Assembly: GCA_001784585.1 (NCBI GenBank)
Contig: MFRN01000005.1
Span: forward strand, 35,379-70,242
Direction of reading: 5' to 3'
Source: Candidatus Melainabacteria bacterium RIFCSPLOWO2_02_FULL_35_15
GTDB lineage: Bacteria > Cyanobacteriota > Vampirovibrionia > 2-02-FULL-35-15
Length of the DNA stretch: 34,864 nt
Shown in pieces: positions 18,050-25,946 of the stretch. Position 1 is the stretch's first letter, and each line of letters begins with the position of its first letter. The notes below the pieces were generated by a model. The model saw only the letters and a list, made by a program, of their open reading frames with translations. It was not told where the DNA came from and made no database searches. The position numbers and the translations under genes were made by a program.

Positions 18050-18799
18050 ATGCCACATATAAATCTATTTTACATATTTACAGCACTGTTATTTGGTATG
18101 TTGCACGCGCTTGAACCAGGTCATGGGAAAAGTCTGGTAGCTACTTTTGTATTAAGCAGAACAGCCAGCAAAACAAGAGATGCTTTTATAATTGGGTTAA
18201 TTGCATCGGTTACACACACTGCAAGCGTCTATTTAATCGGGTATTTTGGAATAAAAATATTAGAGTTTATTTCACCTATAGACAAAGAAATCTTCATAAA
18301 CTTCATAGCAAGCGTATTTATTTTTTTAATTGGTTTATGGCTTATGTGGGACAGAATAATCAATCCTTTATTTCATCATGAGCATGAGCACCAGTGCTCA
18401 GTACGCGAAGTTCTCACTAAAAATTTAAAAATAACAAATCTGCTTTTAATAGGATTAATTGCAGGACTAGCCCCATGCTCCGGCGGTCTGGCTGTGTTTA
18501 TGACTGCTACTGCAGTAAGTGGATTTAAAAATTTATTAAACGGTTTCTTTTATGTACTGTCATTCAGTATAGGACTTGGAATTGCTTTAACGCTTGTAGC
18601 CTTATCAATGATCTTTGGGCAGGGACTGTTAAAATCTTTACTACAAAAATCAATTTCAAACATTGAAAGGTCGTCAGGTATTATAAGTGCAATTATAATC
18701 TATACTTTAGGACTGGTTTTGCTTACTACAAATTTAGTAAGAATAATCCCACATGAGCATCATCATGAACATATTAAGCAGCTTTCATTCTTCCCTTGA
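18050..18799 (+). CDS. NicO/RcnA-type nickel-cobalt transport protein
   Basis: A polytopic inner-membrane protein with about six hydrophobic segments. The family motif is LLFGMLHALEPGHGKSLVAT in the first segment, with THTASVYLIG in the second and GLAPCSGGLAVF in the fourth. A cytoplasmic or periplasmic loop HHEHEHQCS and the C-terminus HEHHHEHIKQ are rich in His, as expected for metal sensing or binding. The family exports Ni/Co or supplies them to enzymes such as urease; direction cannot be read from the sequence. The ATG at 18050 lies 35 nt from the divergent aspA start. The 3' end overlaps the ThiF-type gene by 37 nt, tail to tail. Confidence 0.82.
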   Translation: MPHINLFYIFTALLFGMLHALEPGHGKSLVATFVLSRTASKTRDAFIIGLIASVTHTASVYLIGYFGIKILEFISPIDKEIFINFIASVFIFLIGLWLMWDRIINPLFHHEHEHQCSVREVLTKNLKITNLLLIGLIAGLAPCSGGLAVFMTATAVSGFKNLLNGFFYVLSFSIGLGIALTLVALSMIFGQGLLKSLLQKSISNIERSSGIISAIIIYTLGLVLLTTNLVRIIPHEHHHEHIKQLSFFP

Positions 18800-19509
18800 A
18801 TCTTAAGCTCATAAAACGTTTCATCAAGAGCATTAAATTTTAAAATTCTGTTTGTGAGAGGTTTACCGATTCCTAGAATCAATTTAAGAACTTCGTTTGC
18901 CTGAATAGTACTAATTACTCCTACGCATGTGGCAAATACGCCAAGCTCCCTGCAGCTTTGTCTGAAATCCGGAGGAGTTTCCGGGAAGTAACATCTAAGG
19001 CATGCTGATTGTTTTGGAATGACTGTTAATACCTGCCCTTCAAACCCAATTACTCCGGCATGTACAAGTTTCTTATTTAATAAGATCGAATAGTCATTTA
19101 ACAAGAACTTATCACTGAAAGTATCCAGTCCGTCTACAATGATTTCATAATTTTCAAATATTTTTTCTATATTATTCTTATTTAATTTTTTTTCAAAGAT
19201 GTTAACTTTTACATCAGGATTGATTTTATTTATTTTTTCTTTAACTGAAAAAACCTTTGATTTATTTAAATCATCTGTATCATAAATAATCTGCCTGTGA
19301 AGATTAGTTAAATCTACAGTATCATAATCAACCACTCCGATTTCTCCAACGCCACTACTGGCAAGATACATTAAAGCAGCAGAACTCAGGCCTCCTGCAC
19401 CCACCACGAGAACTTTAGCTAAAAATAATTTTGCCTGACCATCTTCACCTAATTCAGGTAAGACAATCTGTCTGGTATATCGCTCAAGTTGTTTATCAGT
19501 TAACAGCAT
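18763..19509 (-). CDS. ThiF/MoeB/HesA-type E1-like adenylyltransferase
   Basis: Activates the C-terminal glycine of a small sulfur-carrier protein (ThiS/MoaD type) by adenylation. The start MLLTDKQLERYTRQIVLPEL and the ATP loop VLVVGAGGLSSAALMYLAS are hallmarks of the family, as are the DLTNLHRQIIY signature and GLDTFSDKFLLND. Two zinc Cys pairs are present (CLRC and CLIC). I chose ATG 19509 (248 residues). The open frame to 19581 adds 24 residues that do not fit the family, and a TATAAT lies 7 nt upstream of 19509. No thiS, moaD or sulfurtransferase gene is nearby, so thiamine, molybdopterin or another pathway cannot be chosen. Confidence 0.85.
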   Translation of the reverse strand: MLLTDKQLERYTRQIVLPELGEDGQAKLFLAKVLVVGAGGLSSAALMYLASSGVGEIGVVDYDTVDLTNLHRQIIYDTDDLNKSKVFSVKEKINKINPDVKVNIFEKKLNKNNIEKIFENYEIIVDGLDTFSDKFLLNDYSILLNKKLVHAGVIGFEGQVLTVIPKQSACLRCYFPETPPDFRQSCRELGVFATCVGVISTIQANEVLKLILGIGKPLTNRILKFNALDETFYELKIQGKNESCLICS

Positions 19510-19516
19510 AGAAAAG

Positions 19517-19522
19517 ATTATA
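19517..19522 (-). promoter_or_regulatory. -10 box (TATAAT) of the ThiF-type gene
   Basis: A consensus TATAAT on the minus strand lies 7 nt before ATG 19509. It supports that start over the upstream in-frame codons and suggests a leaderless message. Confidence 0.45.
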
Positions 19523-19707
19523 GCGTAGGGATAAGCAGATGTACTATCCCTGAACTGGTTTTGATTTTTTAAATTTGTCAAATTAATGGTCGAATTCCTC
19601 TGGTGATAAACCCAGATCTTTTTGTTTATCCGACTATTGTTCCGATAATTTAATTAAGGTTACCTTACTGATGGGCTTCAGCAAGAGAATCTTAGGTTAG
19701 GTATTTT

Positions 19708-19935
19708 GTGAAGAATAAAACAATCTTATTTGTTTGTATGCTTATTGCACTGTCTATTAGTTTGCAGTGTAATATTTCTGTTTGTGCACAAATAGAAGAA
19801 AATAATAAAGTTATAGTTGTTGAAGAAGAAAATTCAGATAATTCAGATAATGCAGATGCTGATGCTGAAGTTATTGAAGGAACCTCAATTTCAAGTAGGG
19901 CAGATGATCAACAAGAAGAATACTTGTCAAATTAA
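19708..19935 (+). CDS. Small secreted acidic protein, unknown function
   Basis: A 75-residue protein starting at GTG 19708, with an AGGT-type ribosome binding site about six bases upstream. The N-terminus (KNKTILFVCMLIALSISL) is a clear signal peptide with a likely cleavage after VCA. The mature part is short, very acidic and low in complexity (VVEEENSDNSDNADADAEV) with no cysteine or fold motif, and looks disordered. It overlaps the stop of the ferredoxin gene tail to tail. I cannot assign a function; a calcium- or surface-binding role would be guesswork. Confidence 0.6.
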   Translation: MKNKTILFVCMLIALSISLQCNISVCAQIEENNKVIVVEEENSDNSDNADADAEVIEGTSISSRADDQQEEYLSN

Positions 19936-20408
19936 AGATCTATAGTAACGACATCAACAGGGCATGAGGGCACACACATCTCACATACAGTACACTTTGG
20001 CTCTACAAACTGAAGATGAAAATCATGATCTAGTTTAAGAGCACCTGCTAAACAAACAGAAATACATGCACCGCAATGAATACATTTATCCATATCAAAG
20101 ATTACTTTTCTGGCTATTTCAGTAACTTCAATGCCTGAATCTTTAATTCTTTGAATTGCTTTTTCCAGATTTTCCGGTAACCCGTCCATTTCCATAACTA
20201 ATTTTCCGCTTTCTTCCGGAGTGATTTCTGCTCTCAAAATGTTACTTGCTATGTCATACTCCTTAGCCAGTATATAAGTAACAGGTGTCTGAAGTTGTGA
20301 TGGCGGGAAATCAAGAACTACTCTTTTTCTGGTACGTAAAGCCGGGTTTGGAAGAGGGCTTTCACTGATAGTTTGTTTTTCTTTTTTTTTGTTTTTTCCG
20401 GGTGACAT
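19932..20408 (-). CDS. NIL-domain ferredoxin with two [4Fe-4S] clusters
   Basis: Residues ~30-105 form a NIL domain (VVLDFPPSQLQTPVTYILAK and LVMEMDGLPENLEKAIQRIK), a ligand-binding fold first seen beside methionine transporters. Residues ~118-155 hold two Cys clusters, CIHCGACISVC and CTVCEMCVPSCP, each of the Cx2Cx2Cx3C type of bacterial ferredoxins. A charged lysine-rich N-terminus precedes the fold. Proteins of this layout are widespread in cyanobacteria and anaerobes; some are linked to homocysteine or sulfur metabolism, which I only recall. It is the last gene of a probable rpsA-rodA-ferredoxin run on the minus strand. The electron partner is unknown. Confidence 0.85.
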   Translation of the reverse strand: MSPGKNKKKEKQTISESPLPNPALRTRKRVVLDFPPSQLQTPVTYILAKEYDIASNILRAEITPEESGKLVMEMDGLPENLEKAIQRIKDSGIEVTEIARKVIFDMDKCIHCGACISVCLAGALKLDHDFHLQFVEPKCTVCEMCVPSCPVDVVTIDL

Positions 20409-20441
20409 GCTTATATTTTACCCTTATTTCACGCTCCACAC

Positions 20442-20477
20442 TCTACATTCTACATTTGTCATTCCATATTCTACATT
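20442..20477. repeat. Short direct repeats TCTACATT (three copies)
   Basis: TCTACATT occurs at 20442, 20449 and 20470 in the gap between the ferredoxin gene and rodA. The degenerate CTACATTC texture resembles low-complexity intergenic repeats seen in other bacteria. There is no sign of coding. Confidence 0.5.
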
Positions 20478-20478
20478 T

Positions 20479-21798
20479 TTAGAATATCTTCCTCGGCAAG
20501 GTTCTCCATGAAACTGATAAAAGAATAAACACTGAAAATAAATTAACAAACAATGCTGTCCCGCCATAGCTAAGTAAAATTAACGGGACCCCTGTTATAG
20601 GCATAATCCCGATCGACATTCCAATATTTATAAATATGTGAAAGGCAAAATATGAAAAAATTCCAACAGAAAGTAAACTGGCAAACTGATGGTTTGAATT
20701 TTTTGCAATGTACAATGCTCTACACAAGATTATTGCAAACATGCAAAGCACAAGCACAGAACCAATAAACCCAAACTCTTCTCCGCAAATTGAAAACACA
20801 AAGTCGGTATGCTGTGCAGGTACATAGTGCCCTTTAGTTAATCTTCCATGCTGCCAGCCATATCCAAAAAACCCACCGTTTCCAATTGCTAACAGACTTT
20901 GAATTATATGATAACCAGCTCCAAGAGGATCGCTCTCTGGATTTAAAAAGATGGTTAATCTGCACTGTTGATATGGTTGTAAAAGACTCCAGAGAATTGG
21001 ACGAATAAATCCAATTGAAAAATTAAAAATCATTAAAAGAAATAATAATAAAACTGTCCATGGGGATTTCCATGGTTTATAGTTAATTACAAGCCAAACT
21101 AATAAAAATACTAAAAATAAAATGAAATATTGGGTAATGGTGATTTCAATTATTTTATTATTTATTTGAACAGTACCAAAGCTAAATACAATCGAGCCAA
21201 TTGCATTAAAAATCAAACTTAATACTGGTGATACAACCACAAGTAAATGTGTGATTTTAGCTCCTGCCCAGAAGGCCATTCCAAGATAAATAGCTACAAA
21301 TGTCAGCGATGTTCCTAAATCAGGTTGCTTAAATATAAGTATAAAAGGAATAAAAGTTATAAGGCCGGAAATTAAAATATCAAAATAATTTTTTACCTGG
21401 TGTTTTGAAAACCAGGCTGCTAAAGTAATTATTATTGCGATTTTTGAAATTTCGGATGGCTGGATTTTAACAAATCCGAGGTTTATCCATCTTTGAGCAC
21501 CAAGCGCTGAACTGCCCATTACTAAGACAGCTAACAGTAAAAAAATATTAATCAGATACACCCATAAAGAAACTGATTTCCAAAAATGAATACGAATAAA
21601 TAATGTACTAAAGCCTAAAAGAAACGCTGGCAGTAAAAAAAGGAGCTGCCTGGTAAAGTAAGCTCCACCTTCTGCACTCTTAAGTAAAAAGAGTCCAAAT
21701 GTAACTAAAAAGAAAACAGGAGCTAAAATAAACCAGTCTAATTCATAGAGATTTGACCACCTGCGTACTACAAAATCTCTTTCATCTGTAAGCTGCAT
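20479..21798 (-). CDS. rodA: RodA-type peptidoglycan glycosyltransferase (SEDS family)
   Basis: A polytopic membrane enzyme that polymerises lipid II during cell elongation, working with a class B penicillin-binding protein. It has about ten to twelve hydrophobic segments. The SEDS signatures are clear: GSSALGAQRWINLGFVKIQP followed by SEISKIAI, KQPDLGTSLTF (catalytic Asp region), GYGWQHGRLTKGHYVPAQHT followed by DFVFSICGEEFGF, and near the end MSIGIMPITGVPLILLSYGG. At 439 residues it is somewhat longer than average because of extra hydrophobic sequence between the central segments (around residues 205-265). It starts 13 nt after rpsA. I prefer RodA over FtsW because of IMPITGVPLILLSYGG and the lack of division genes nearby. 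Confidence 0.9.
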   Translation of the reverse strand: MQLTDERDFVVRRWSNLYELDWFILAPVFFLVTFGLFLLKSAEGGAYFTRQLLFLLPAFLLGFSTLFIRIHFWKSVSLWVYLINIFLLLAVLVMGSSALGAQRWINLGFVKIQPSEISKIAIIITLAAWFSKHQVKNYFDILISGLITFIPFILIFKQPDLGTSLTFVAIYLGMAFWAGAKITHLLVVVSPVLSLIFNAIGSIVFSFGTVQINNKIIEITITQYFILFLVFLLVWLVINYKPWKSPWTVLLLFLLMIFNFSIGFIRPILWSLLQPYQQCRLTIFLNPESDPLGAGYHIIQSLLAIGNGGFFGYGWQHGRLTKGHYVPAQHTDFVFSICGEEFGFIGSVLVLCMFAIILCRALYIAKNSNHQFASLLSVGIFSYFAFHIFINIGMSIGIMPITGVPLILLSYGGTALFVNLFSVFILLSVSWRTLPRKIF

Positions 21799-21811
21799 TA
21801 AAGGAACCTAA

Positions 21812-22897
21812 TCAGGACGACACCTTTTCTTTAACCTCTTTAAGACTTAAACTAAGCCTGTGTTCATTTGGAGCAAATCGCTTTACAAAAACCTGGACTT
21901 CCTGTCCGGCAGATAAATAATCTTCAATCCTTGGATTCTCTGTTTCACTGGTGATTTCTGATCTTGGAAGAAGCCCTTCAACCCCTGGATACACTTCTAT
22001 AAAGGCACCAAAATTTGCAACTTTACTGACTGTCCCTTTAATAAGTTCATTTTCTTTTACTTTACCTTCTAATTCATTCCAGGGATCATTATTCATTCTT
22101 TTTAAACTAAGGCTTATCCTGCTTGTCTCTCTATCAATTTTTAATACTATCAGTTCGATCTGTTGACCGACTTTTAAAATTTCCTGAGGATTTGTAACTC
22201 TTTGCCAGGAAAATTCTGAAATTGGCAGAAGTCCATCAATGCCACCAAGATCAACGAAAGCACCAAAATCAGTTACTCTAACCACTTCACCTGTAACTTT
22301 TTGTCCAGGTTCAAGATTTTGCATAGTCCTTTCACGCAGGTCAGCTTTTTCATCCTGCAGGGCCTGCTTCTGAGAAAGAATAAGCTTATTTTTTTTCTGA
22401 TCAATTTCAAGAATTTTTATACTTAACTCTGTATTAAGCAAACTGTCATGTTGTATATTTTTAATTCTTAACTGACTGGTTGGAATAAACCCCCTTATTC
22501 CGAACAAATCAAGTATAATCCCGCCTTTAACAACTGAAACAACTGTCCCGCTTAGGCTTTCATTTGCTCTCCTGGCTTCCTCAAGTTTATTCCAGCCCTG
22601 TGCCTGATTTACTTTTTTAATGGAGACTATTACTTGTTCATCTTCATTTTCATCCCTAAGAACAAAAAACTCATGCTCTTCTCCGATTTTTACCAGATCC
22701 TCAATTTTTACTTTTTTTGATTTATAAGATAATTCTTTATATGGTAAAAATGCCTCTGTCTTTCCACCTATATCAACTAAGGCCCCGTCCTTTTCCAAAT
22801 GAATAATTTTGCCTTTAACAATATCTCCCTGGTTAACTTTACTGTCGTATTTTCCTTCCTTTAAAAGTTTTTCGAACTCTGATATTTTATCAATCAT
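21812..22897 (-). CDS. rpsA: Ribosomal protein S1 (four S1 domains)
   Basis: Four S1 RNA-binding repeats at about residues 20-90, 108-175, 196-265 and 282-353. They are best seen in GEVVRVTDFGAFVDLGGIDG and GTVSKVANFGAFIEVYPGVE, each ending in RISLSLK-type strands. It binds mRNA at the 30S subunit and helps start translation, and in some organisms acts in RNA turnover. The 361 residues and four domains match the shorter S1 proteins of cyanobacteria and Gram-positives rather than the six-domain enterobacterial type. The ATG at 22897 has an AAGGAGAG-like site about 15 nt upstream. A protein that compensates for weak ribosome binding sites is relevant here, since many genes in the window lack them. 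Confidence 0.9.
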   Translation of the reverse strand: MIDKISEFEKLLKEGKYDSKVNQGDIVKGKIIHLEKDGALVDIGGKTEAFLPYKELSYKSKKVKIEDLVKIGEEHEFFVLRDENEDEQVIVSIKKVNQAQGWNKLEEARRANESLSGTVVSVVKGGIILDLFGIRGFIPTSQLRIKNIQHDSLLNTELSIKILEIDQKKNKLILSQKQALQDEKADLRERTMQNLEPGQKVTGEVVRVTDFGAFVDLGGIDGLLPISEFSWQRVTNPQEILKVGQQIELIVLKIDRETSRISLSLKRMNNDPWNELEGKVKENELIKGTVSKVANFGAFIEVYPGVEGLLPRSEITSETENPRIEDYLSAGQEVQVFVKRFAPNEHRLSLSLKEVKEKVSS

Positions 22898-22931
22898 ATT
22901 ATTTTTTTATTTACTCTCCTTCTTGAGTGCG

Positions 22932-22941
22932 ACTCATGAGT
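22932..22941. promoter_or_regulatory. Palindrome ACTCATGAGT in the rpsA leader
   Basis: A 10-bp perfect palindrome overlapped by a short GAGT-GCG-ACTC hairpin lies between the -10 box and the ribosome binding site of rpsA. S1 genes are often self-regulated through their leader, so this could be a control element, but nothing more supports it. Confidence 0.3.
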
Positions 22942-22946
22942 TATTT

Positions 22947-22952
22947 ATTATA
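22947..22952 (-). promoter_or_regulatory. -10 box (TATAAT) of rpsA
   Basis: TATAAT on the minus strand lies 49 nt before the rpsA ATG, just past the stop of the secreted protein gene. This gives rpsA its own promoter with a leader of about 40 nt that includes a ribosome binding site. No clear -35 box is seen. Confidence 0.4.
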
Positions 22953-22961
22953 ACCTACTTG

Positions 22962-23567
22962 TCACTTACCACTCTTGCTTAAAACAGCCTCTCCTTTAAA
23001 TGCGTAAATAGGAATCTTGTTTTCATATACAGTTGTCTGAAAAACTGTAAAGAGCTGGTTTTCACTTACCCTGAATATTTTTCCCCTTATCACCTGAAAC
23101 CAACCCTTACTTTTAGCATTTGTCCAATAATTTATTTGTTTATCATTTGCCAGGTCAAAATTCACAAAACTGTATTTTACGTCTTTTTGAATTATCTCTA
23201 ATCCGGATAAGGTGGTTTTCTCAACCAAACCAAATTTTATCCCTATAGTGTATGGGCCAAAATCTACAGAATTATAAATATAACTGTTATCTAAAGAAGG
23301 ATTTGTCCAAAAGATAGATTTTTGATCTAAAGTATAATTTCCACTCCAAAAACCATCCAGTGTTTCATATAGACCAAATTCACTATATTTATCAAATTCA
23401 TTGTTACTAAAAAAATCAGCCTGGTTTGGATTTTCAGTATAATATACCTTAACCTTAAGCTCACCCTCAGAACTGTTAAAACCAGCACCTAAAGCAATAT
23501 TTGAAAGAAAAGTTAAAACTATAACCAGCTTTAAATTGTACGAAGATTTAAAAAATCTAATATTCAA
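22962..23567 (-). CDS. Secreted protein of unknown function
   Basis: A 201-residue protein whose N-terminus (MNIRFFKSSYNLKLVIVLTF, then LSNIALGAG) is a signal peptide with a likely cut after ALG or GAG. The mature part is rich in aromatic and polar residues with beta-strand spacing (DGFWSGNYTLDQKSIFWTNP, GWFQVIRGKIFRVSE) and has no cysteine. This suggests a small periplasmic or extracellular beta protein. I recognise no family. It is on the same strand as rpsA but probably separately transcribed, because rpsA has its own -10 box. It is divergent from the LuxR gene. Confidence 0.65.
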   Translation of the reverse strand: MNIRFFKSSYNLKLVIVLTFLSNIALGAGFNSSEGELKVKVYYTENPNQADFFSNNEFDKYSEFGLYETLDGFWSGNYTLDQKSIFWTNPSLDNSYIYNSVDFGPYTIGIKFGLVEKTTLSGLEIIQKDVKYSFVNFDLANDKQINYWTNAKSKGWFQVIRGKIFRVSENQLFTVFQTTVYENKIPIYAFKGEAVLSKSGK

Positions 23568-23695
23568 AGCCCCACACTTTATCCAATCTTAACAACATTT
23601 AATCATAATATGTTTCATTTTGGGGCTGTCCCTGATAGCAACCCCTTTGAATTGTTCAAAACAATAAGAGATGAGAATTTTATGAAGGAGATTTT

Positions 23696-24418
23696 ATGCA
23701 AGAACAAAACTTAAGTACAGCCCTACTGACATCCGGCTTGTTTTTAAACAATCAAAATTTATTAGGGTTATTAATAAAAAATAGGTTACAGACTATAAAT
23801 AAAACGTTAATTAATACAAAAGAAAGTGTTCTCTTTGAAGTTGATGCACATAAACCAGACTACTTATTCCTTTCTTCTTCTTTACCAGGTGTGATTGATA
23901 TTCTTGAAGTAATTACAAGGGTAAAAAAATCTTCTCCAAAAACAAAAATTATTTTAACAGTAAATAAAGACGACGCAAATAAAATTTTAAGTTGTATAAT
24001 TGCAAATACCGATGCGATTATTTATACAGAGTGTCTGAATGATTCTCTGGAAACTGCAATCAAGCAGTTGTCAAAGGGGCAAATGTTTTTATGCGGGTTA
24101 GCAACAAATGTATTAAAATCTTCCCTGCAAAAGCAACAGGTTGAAACAAAATTTGACAATGGTTTATTGAATTCACTTACTGACAGAGAACTTGAGGTTT
24201 TACATTCTTTAACACAGGGGATTAACTACAAGCAGATTTCAAACCTTTTATTTATCAGTGAGTCTACAGTTAAAACACATATAAACAATATCTTTACCAA
24301 GCTAAATGTAAATGACAGAACACAGGCAGTACTTTATGCATTGCATCACGGTATAGATAACCTTTCAAAGAAACCAGATTTGTTTGAAAGTTTGACCGGT
24401 AAACCAGTAAAAAAATAA
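23696..24418 (+). CDS. LuxR-family regulator with degenerate receiver domain
   Basis: Residues ~160-222 form a LuxR/NarL DNA-binding helix-turn-helix (LTDRELEVLHSLTQGINYKQ, FISESTVKTHINNIFTKL). Residues ~5-125 have the length and strand pattern of a response-regulator receiver (KPDYLFLSSSLPG), but the usual phosphoacceptor Asp position is Ser, the acidic pair after the first strand is absent, and the conserved Lys position near residue 110 (IIYTECL) is not Lys. It is therefore probably controlled without phosphorylation. The ATG at 23696 has a strong AAGGAG site five bases upstream, unusual for this window. A five-codon frame (23671-23685) ends inside that site. Targets are unknown. Confidence 0.8.
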   Translation: MQEQNLSTALLTSGLFLNNQNLLGLLIKNRLQTINKTLINTKESVLFEVDAHKPDYLFLSSSLPGVIDILEVITRVKKSSPKTKIILTVNKDDANKILSCIIANTDAIIYTECLNDSLETAIKQLSKGQMFLCGLATNVLKSSLQKQQVETKFDNGLLNSLTDRELEVLHSLTQGINYKQISNLLFISESTVKTHINNIFTKLNVNDRTQAVLYALHHGIDNLSKKPDLFESLTGKPVKK

Positions 24419-24475
24419 CGTTATCCTGGAATTTTAAAAAGAATATTTATTGCAAAGATCTGTCTTGATGTCTTG

Positions 24476-24481
24476 TATAAT
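24476..24481 (+). promoter_or_regulatory. -10 box (TATAAT) of fabF
   Basis: TATAAT ends 9 nt before ATG 24491. It overlaps the in-frame TTG-started extension, which supports the ATG as the true start and suggests a leaderless message. Confidence 0.5.
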
Positions 24482-24490
24482 ATAAAAGTT

Positions 24491-25762
24491 ATGCAGAAGC
24501 GACGTGTTGTAATTACTGGTATTGGTCCTGTTACACCTGTAGGCACAGGGAAAGATCTGTTCTGGGAAAATCTGAAACTTGGCAGAAGTGGTATTGCCAA
24601 AATCAAGGATTTTGAAAGCCCTGAATGGCAGGTAATTGATGTAAAAATTGCCGGAGAAGTTAAAGACTTTTCTCTTGAAAAATATTTTACAGATCAAAGA
24701 CTTTTAAAAACTCTAAATAAAGATACGGACAAAGTCACACAGTTTGCAGTTGTTGCTGCGAAGCTGGCAATAGACGATTCTTTAATAGACTTCTCAAAGC
24801 TAAACACTGAACGGGTTTCTACTTTCGTAGGTACAGGAATAGGAGGGATTCAAACCACCTGTGCAGATCAAATTGCACTCCTTGCAGGCGGTCAAAAAAA
24901 AATCGGGGTCAGATCAATAATTCGTTTAATGCCAAATGCCCCGTCAGGATATATTGGAATTTTATGGGGACTAAAAGGCAGGGCAAAAAACGATTCGACA
25001 GCATGTGCCAGTGGACTTGACTCAATGCTCGATGCTCTAAACTGGATTAGACTAAACAAAGCTGATGTAGTAATTACCGGAGGAACAGAAGCTACTATCC
25101 ACCCGTTAAGCATGGCCTCATTCAGTAATATGGGAGCTCTTTCAAAAAGAGACTGTCCTCCTGAAGCAGCTTCATGTCCCTTCAGCAAAGAACGGGATGG
25201 ATTTATAATGGGTGAAGGCTCTGTAGTTTGTGTATTTGAAGAACTTGAACATGCTAAAGCCCGTGGTGCAAAAATTTATGCTGAAGTTCTTGGTGGAGCA
25301 GGAACATGTGACGCATCACACATAACAGCCCCGCACGAGACCGGTGATGGCGCAGCCAGAGCCATGACAGAAACACTAAAAGATGCCCAGATAAAACCAG
25401 AAGATGTAAATTATATTCATGCACATGGAACATCTACACCACTAAATGATGCCAGAGAAACCGTGGCTATTAAAAGAGTTTTTGGAGATCATGTTAAAAA
25501 ACTGGCAATAACCAGCTCTAAATCAATGACAGGGCATTTAATCGGTGCAGCGGGCCCTGCAGGCACAGCAGCATGTGCACTTACCATTCAAAACGGAATA
25601 ATTACTCCTACTATTAACTATCAAACCCCTGACCCTGACTGTGATTTAGACTATGTTCCAAATAAAGCAAGAGAGCAAAAAATAAATATAGGATTAGTTT
25701 CTTCGCTGGGATTTGGTGGGCATAATACTGTTCTGGCTTTGAAGAGGTATGAAGGATACTGA
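24491..25762 (+). CDS. fabF: Beta-ketoacyl-ACP synthase II
   Basis: Condenses malonyl-ACP with acyl-ACP in fatty acid elongation. The thiolase-fold active site is complete: Cys in DSTACASGLDSML, His in YIHAHGTSTPLNDARE and His in SMTGHLIGAAGPAGT. The opening RRVVITGIGPVTPVGTGKDL and the closing GLVSSLGFGGHNTVL are standard. From ATG 24491 the protein has 423 residues, near the usual ~412. The frame is open to a TTG at 24473, but those six residues cover the -10 box. No acpP or other fab gene is adjacent. It converges on the 58-residue gene with a 7-nt gap and no visible terminator. Confidence 0.94.
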   Translation: MQKRRVVITGIGPVTPVGTGKDLFWENLKLGRSGIAKIKDFESPEWQVIDVKIAGEVKDFSLEKYFTDQRLLKTLNKDTDKVTQFAVVAAKLAIDDSLIDFSKLNTERVSTFVGTGIGGIQTTCADQIALLAGGQKKIGVRSIIRLMPNAPSGYIGILWGLKGRAKNDSTACASGLDSMLDALNWIRLNKADVVITGGTEATIHPLSMASFSNMGALSKRDCPPEAASCPFSKERDGFIMGEGSVVCVFEELEHAKARGAKIYAEVLGGAGTCDASHITAPHETGDGAARAMTETLKDAQIKPEDVNYIHAHGTSTPLNDARETVAIKRVFGDHVKKLAITSSKSMTGHLIGAAGPAGTAACALTIQNGIITPTINYQTPDPDCDLDYVPNKAREQKINIGLVSSLGFGGHNTVLALKRYEGY

Positions 25763-25769
25763 TTTAAAA

Positions 25770-25946
25770 CTACCAGCCCTTTTCCTTAAGCTTTTCCCAG
25801 ACCTTTTTTGATTCTTCCGGCATAGATACCCAAAAAAAGTCTCTCATTTCTTCCAAGATTTCTAATTTTTTTTCCGGGGATAAAGTCATATATTTTTTTA
25901 AGTGCTCTATATTAATAAAGTCGTTATCATCTGATTCAGTTTTCAT
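25770..25946 (-). CDS. 58-residue partner of the nucleotidyltransferase
   Basis: A short gene not obvious from length alone. It starts ATG 25946 inside the 3' end of the nucleotidyltransferase gene (11-nt overlap) with GGAGG ten bases upstream. It reads MKTESDDNDFINIEHLKKYM, then a helix with TLSPEKKLEILEEMRDFFW and a basic C-terminal helix (ESKKVWEKLKEKGW). LSPExKLExLEEM is the type of short helical sequence often found beside minimal nucleotidyltransferases. The overlap and context make a two-gene toxin-antitoxin-like module plausible. Which member would be the toxin cannot be told, and no experimental family is known to me for this exact protein. Confidence 0.7.
   Translation of the reverse strand: MKTESDDNDFINIEHLKKYMTLSPEKKLEILEEMRDFFWVSMPEESKKVWEKLKEKGW

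Noticed and set aside
18385-18400. Inverted repeat TGAGCAC-CA-GTGCTCA in the NicO-type gene
   Set aside because: It falls in the His-rich coding loop, where GAGCA codon repeats make such symmetry likely by chance.
19655-19667. Dyad TAAGGT-T-ACCTTA before the small secreted protein gene
   Set aside because: Short and isolated, with no second copy or promoter element near it, so it is not listed as an operator.
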